Origin: Dyella_B jejuensis
GTDB lineage: Bacteria > Pseudomonadota > Gammaproteobacteria > Xanthomonadales > Rhodanobacteraceae
DNA: 64,000 bases
Assembly: GCF_044904675.1 (NCBI RefSeq)
Contig: NZ_JADIKJ010000005.1
Coordinates: 62,001 to 126,000 of the forward strand
Reading direction: 5' to 3'
Shown here: positions 63,509 through 64,000 of the stretch, one piece after another
Position numbering within the stretch: position 1 is the stretch's first letter
Layout: each line of letters opens with the position of its first letter
Notes under the pieces: model-generated
Seen by the model: only the letters and a program-made list of their open reading frames with translations
Database searches by the model: none
Told to the model about the DNA's origin: nothing
Made by a program: the position numbers and the translations under genes

Positions 63509-64000
63509 ATGTATTGCAAGAAGGTTCTTGTTGTTTCGATTCTGCTGGCTGCCATGCCGATAGCGCAGGCGTTGGCGCAAACGACCGAAGCCAGCATCCT
63601 GCCGGCAAGCACCAGCCTTCCGGCGACGCCGCTGCCTGGTGGAAGCAGCGACTGCGGCCACGGTTTTTTGTCGCGGCTGGCCGATGCCTATCGCGAAGAC
63701 GCGCAACCCGGCGATTCCAGTGCCGCAGCACCCGCGCGGCGCGCGATGGAATCGCCCTTCGACTCGCAACCGTTTCCTTCATCCGAATGGCAGCTCGGCG
63801 GCGTGGACAGCCCGATCGGCGTGCCGGATACCAATTCCCGCTATCCGCTCGAAACAGCCCTGGGTTGCACCCGGCTCGGGCAATGGATGCAGCGCAACCG
63901 CATCGAGACCTACGGCTGGATCAATCCATCGGTCAACCTGAGTACGTCCAGCTTCACCAATTATCCGCTGTCGTATCAAACCCGGCCGAACCGGGTCGAG
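63509..64000 (+). CDS. BBP2-type outer-membrane porin in the kdp operon (3' partial)
   Basis: The first 164 residues are visible; the gene runs beyond the window. There is a signal peptide (residues about 1-23, ending ALAQ), a low-complexity Pro/Ser/Ala stretch (to about 85) and the start of a barrel with FPSSEWQLGGVDSPIGVPDT, LGQWMQRNRIETYGWINPSV and NLSTSSFTNYPLSYQT, which matches the beta-barrel porin-2 (BBP2) family as I recall. AGAGGA lies five to ten bases before the ATG. It is the next gene after kdpB and the 67-residue ORF, so a role in passing potassium across the outer membrane is likely but not proven. kdpC is expected downstream. Confidence 0.8.
   Translation, partial: MYCKKVLVVSILLAAMPIAQALAQTTEASILPASTSLPATPLPGGSSDCGHGFLSRLADAYREDAQPGDSSAAAPARRAMESPFDSQPFPSSEWQLGGVDSPIGVPDTNSRYPLETALGCTRLGQWMQRNRIETYGWINPSVNLSTSSFTNYPLSYQTRPNRVE

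Noticed and set aside
63231..64000. Loss of kdpC from the operon
   Set aside because: The window ends inside the porin gene, so kdpC may follow directly; its absence cannot be judged.

Overview
The window looks like a chromosomal segment from a high-GC gammaproteobacterium, most likely Xanthomonadales and probably Rhodanobacteraceae (Dyella, Rhodanobacter, Frateuria or Luteibacter type). This rests on gene order (prmA, DUF3426, fis, purH; aroQ, accB, accC; DUF2782 beside polA), a fused ATP sulfurylase/APS kinase, and a TonB-receptor carbohydrate locus of the Xanthomonad kind. No database search was possible, so genus is not claimed. No rRNA, tRNA, CRISPR array, insertion sequence or prophage was seen.

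Layout. 0-5.3 kb: sulfur assimilation (5'-truncated ATP sulfurylase/APS kinase, CysB-type regulator, CysG). 5.4-8.5 kb: an LTA-synthase-like membrane sulfatase and an M23 peptidase. 8.6-10.8 kb: groES-groEL under a CIRCE operator. 10.9-16.6 kb: aldolase, CutA, a glutathione transferase, an EamA exporter, a long DsbD and a TlpA-like thioredoxin. 16.8-23.4 kb: aroQ-accB-accC, prmA, DUF3426 protein, fis and purH. 23.4-27.3 kb: a bile-acid-type transporter with divergent LysR, a second glutathione transferase, a half-size EamA protein and a DUF2782 protein. 27.5-32.6 kb: polA, a strongly folded intergenic region, and an S9 peptidase.

32.8-47.2 kb is an alpha-glucan utilisation locus: LacI regulator, SLC45-like symporter, six-hairpin glycosidase, GH31, periplasmic GH13 amylase, TonB-dependent receptor and a divergent cytoplasmic GH13 glucosidase. 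The receptor and the divergent glucosidase share an intergenic region carrying two exact inverted copies of a 14-bp operator-like sequence. A decayed ECF sigma factor gene sits between the LacI gene and the transporter.

47.7-50.5 kb holds a class I terpene synthase followed by an HMG-CoA-synthase-like enzyme. 50.7-53.5 kb holds ModE, then a ModE-box-like inverted repeat and a two-gene operon of a cysteine-less SUOX-fold-like exported protein and an OprD-like porin. 53.9-58.8 kb holds two UvrD-type helicases flanking a FUSC membrane protein; UvrD itself carries an inverted pair of REP-like repeats translated in frame. 58.9-64 kb is a kdp potassium-ATPase operon with two KdpF-sized peptides, a REP element between kdpA and kdpB, an unknown 67-residue ORF and the start of a BBP2-type outer-membrane porin.

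The most unusual points are the candidate ModE-controlled porin operon, the porin-containing kdp operon, the translated REP pair in uvrD, the terpene synthase/HMG-CoA synthase pair, the sigma factor pseudogene and the folded region after polA.
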